Assembly (NCBI GenBank): GCA_949318235.1
Contig: OX439135.1
Coordinates: 22,713,957 to 22,777,956, forward strand
DNA: 64,000 bases
Source of the DNA: Ecdyonurus torrentis
Lineage: Eukaryota; Arthropoda; Insecta; Ephemeroptera; Heptageniidae
Direction of reading: 5' to 3'
Shown: piece by piece, positions 62,787 through 64,000 of the stretch
How positions within the stretch are numbered: the first letter of the stretch is position 1
Layout of the letters: each line of letters begins with the position of its first letter
Translations under genes and position numbers: made by a program
The notes under the pieces: model-generated
Databases searched by the model: none
What the model saw: the letters and a program-made list of their open reading frames with translations, nothing else
What the model was told of the DNA's origin: nothing

Positions 62787-64000
62787 CTGAAAACCAAAAA
62801 AAAAAAGGCAAAACAATAAAAAATTGAAAATAAATATGTTTAAATTGTAATAAACGATATTAAATTACTTTGCAAACTTCCTAAATTTCAACAATAATAA
62901 TTTTAATCAATAAAGTGATTGTTTTCATTATTTTTTTAACAATTAAAAATTTCTTACTTTTTTTTCATTAGAAAAACTTAAAATATTAACACATGAATAA
63001 AAAAACAATCATTTTCGTTAGTTGTTAGTTTAAAGAAATTAAATATAAGTATGTCGTATTTATGAATGTTAATAAAACTTTATGTCATGGTCCGAATAAA
63101 TTTATATTTTTAATAACTTCAATATTTCTGCGCTTTTGAATATTCATTATAAACCTATTATTATTATTAAGAATTTATTTAGTTCTTACCTGTCGATAAG
63201 ACAATGTTTTGACTGGGACTGGGGTTGGTGAAGAACGAAAACACAATATGGCAAAAGAAAAAGAAAAACTTACATCACTGTCCACGAAGCTCGGCGTGAG
63301 AACAAGCAAAACTCTTCGACTATCCGTAATATGACTGACGATATTATCTACAATATAAGCACCTAGAGGAAAATCTCTCTCATGTAAACATAACGTGTAC
63401 TGATCTTCAGGATTTTCTAACTGTGGTAACAAAACATTCAAAACCCAATCTCTATCTTTACTACAATACGAGACAAATACGTCATAACGACAATTAGAAC
63501 GTTCACATTTTCTAGTATTTCTCTTACGAACTCTCAATAAATGTTTTAAATATTGAACTTCATAACGATATATGTACAAAAATAATGTAATACACAGAAT
63601 AAGTACTAAAATAAAACTGATTGAGACTCCTGATGCTAAAGCATAGTTAAATGGCTTTATATCACATAAAGCTTCATTATATTTTGCATCAATGATATTT
63701 ACACCACTCTGTTCCAATGGCAAATTACATTTTAATGGTTGTGTGGAGTTTAAATTTAATATATTGAAACTTGATGTATTGATCCAATTTTGAAATTCTT
63801 TTAAAGAACAATCTCGGCAGTCAAATGGATTTCCACCGATATCTATTGATTTCAATTTGTGTGTTGATAAAATTATATGATTCTGCATAGTTTGAAGCTT
63901 ATTGTGACTTAGGTTGACATTTCTGATCGTGTGCAAGTTGGATTTAAATGTTGTTTCTGATTTCCAATTGATAATTGAATTATAACTCAAGTCTAAATAC
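62463..64000 (-). CDS. Toll-like receptor B, 3' part (runs off the window)
   Basis: Two exons: 64000-63274 (open at the window edge) and 62786-62463. The first has LRRs (YLDLSYNSIINW, VNLSHNKLQTM), the LRR C-cap FDCRDCSLKEFQNWIN, one membrane helix (SGVSISFILVLILCITLFLY) and the TIR start YDVFVSYCSKDRDW with RDFPLG; the second starts WCKWEVQMAQHRIFTDKADF and holds SHFWCKLKDALGPP. The intron cuts the TIR at the same place and phase as in TLR A (DSD|WCKWEV). From the residue after the membrane helix onward the protein is almost identical to TLR A, while LRRs and helix differ. Immediately inside the donor lies a SINE fragment. TAG at 62465-62463. The gene converges on TLR A. Confidence 0.93.
63183..63262 (+). 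repeat. SINE type A 3' fragment in the TLR B intron
   Basis: ACCTGTCGATAAGACAATG, TGACTGGGACTGGGG and CACAATATGGCAAAAG match the 3' end of the SINEs at 18205 and 33416; the A/G-rich tail touches the TLR B donor site. Confidence 0.8.
63274..64000 (-). CDS. TLR B penultimate exon (LRR, membrane helix, TIR part 1)
   Basis: Donor GAT|GTAAG at 63273; partial at the upstream side. Without splicing the frame would continue into SINE sequence and stop at 63175. Confidence 0.93.

Overview
The window is nuclear DNA of an invertebrate animal: it is AT-rich, has spliced genes with GT-AG introns and AATAAA signals, carries tRNA-derived SINEs, many palindromic DNA transposons and very long microsatellites, and contains Toll-like receptor (TLR) genes. 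The TIR domain sequence and the set of secreted low-complexity proteins fit a lophotrochozoan such as a mollusc, but that is inference; the species cannot be read from the sequence.

Layout. 1-2226 (+): 3' part of a TTEPP-repeat mucin, open at the window edge. 2.2-6.9 kb: palindromic miniature transposons (MITEs). 6.9-13.8 kb (-): a secreted protein gene with a Cys-containing body and a Ser/Thr tail, rebuilt from small exons. 16.0-25.1 kb (+): TLR gene A, eight exons ending in a TIR domain, with all intron phases consistent (819 residues from the first exon seen). 27.2-43.2 kb (-): four secreted Lys/Glu-rich coiled-coil proteins (27257-27937, 30796-31425, 39656-40300, 42116-43147), two of them close paralogues with conserved promoters. 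47.5-48.7 kb (-): a secreted Gln/Asn/Lys-rich protein. 53.5-54.25 kb (-): end of a small Ser-rich acidic protein. 56.7-61.6 kb (-): a 1436-residue mucin with a signal-peptide exon, a furin-like site and a very Arg-rich segment before the repeats. 62.46-64.0 kb (-): 3' part of TLR gene B, converging on TLR A and nearly identical to it in the cytoplasmic part.

The inverted TLR pair thus brackets a cluster of secreted, charged or mucin-like proteins, all on the minus strand. Four of them share an N-terminal plan: signal peptide, a short beta-like motif S-[IV]-[ND]-[IL]-N-[IL]-K, a Ser/acidic patch, then a Lys/Glu coil. They could be extracellular matrix, mucus or biomineral proteins; none matches a family I can name, and this cluster is the best candidate for an undescribed system.

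The rest is mobile DNA: at least three TTAA-flanked MITE families, TA-flanked foldback elements, 8-bp-TSD hAT-like elements with internal satellites, a foldback built from a 139-bp tandem repeat, two SINE types sharing a core, a LINE remnant, and tetranucleotide arrays up to about 0.4 kb, one of which abuts the TLR B stop codon.
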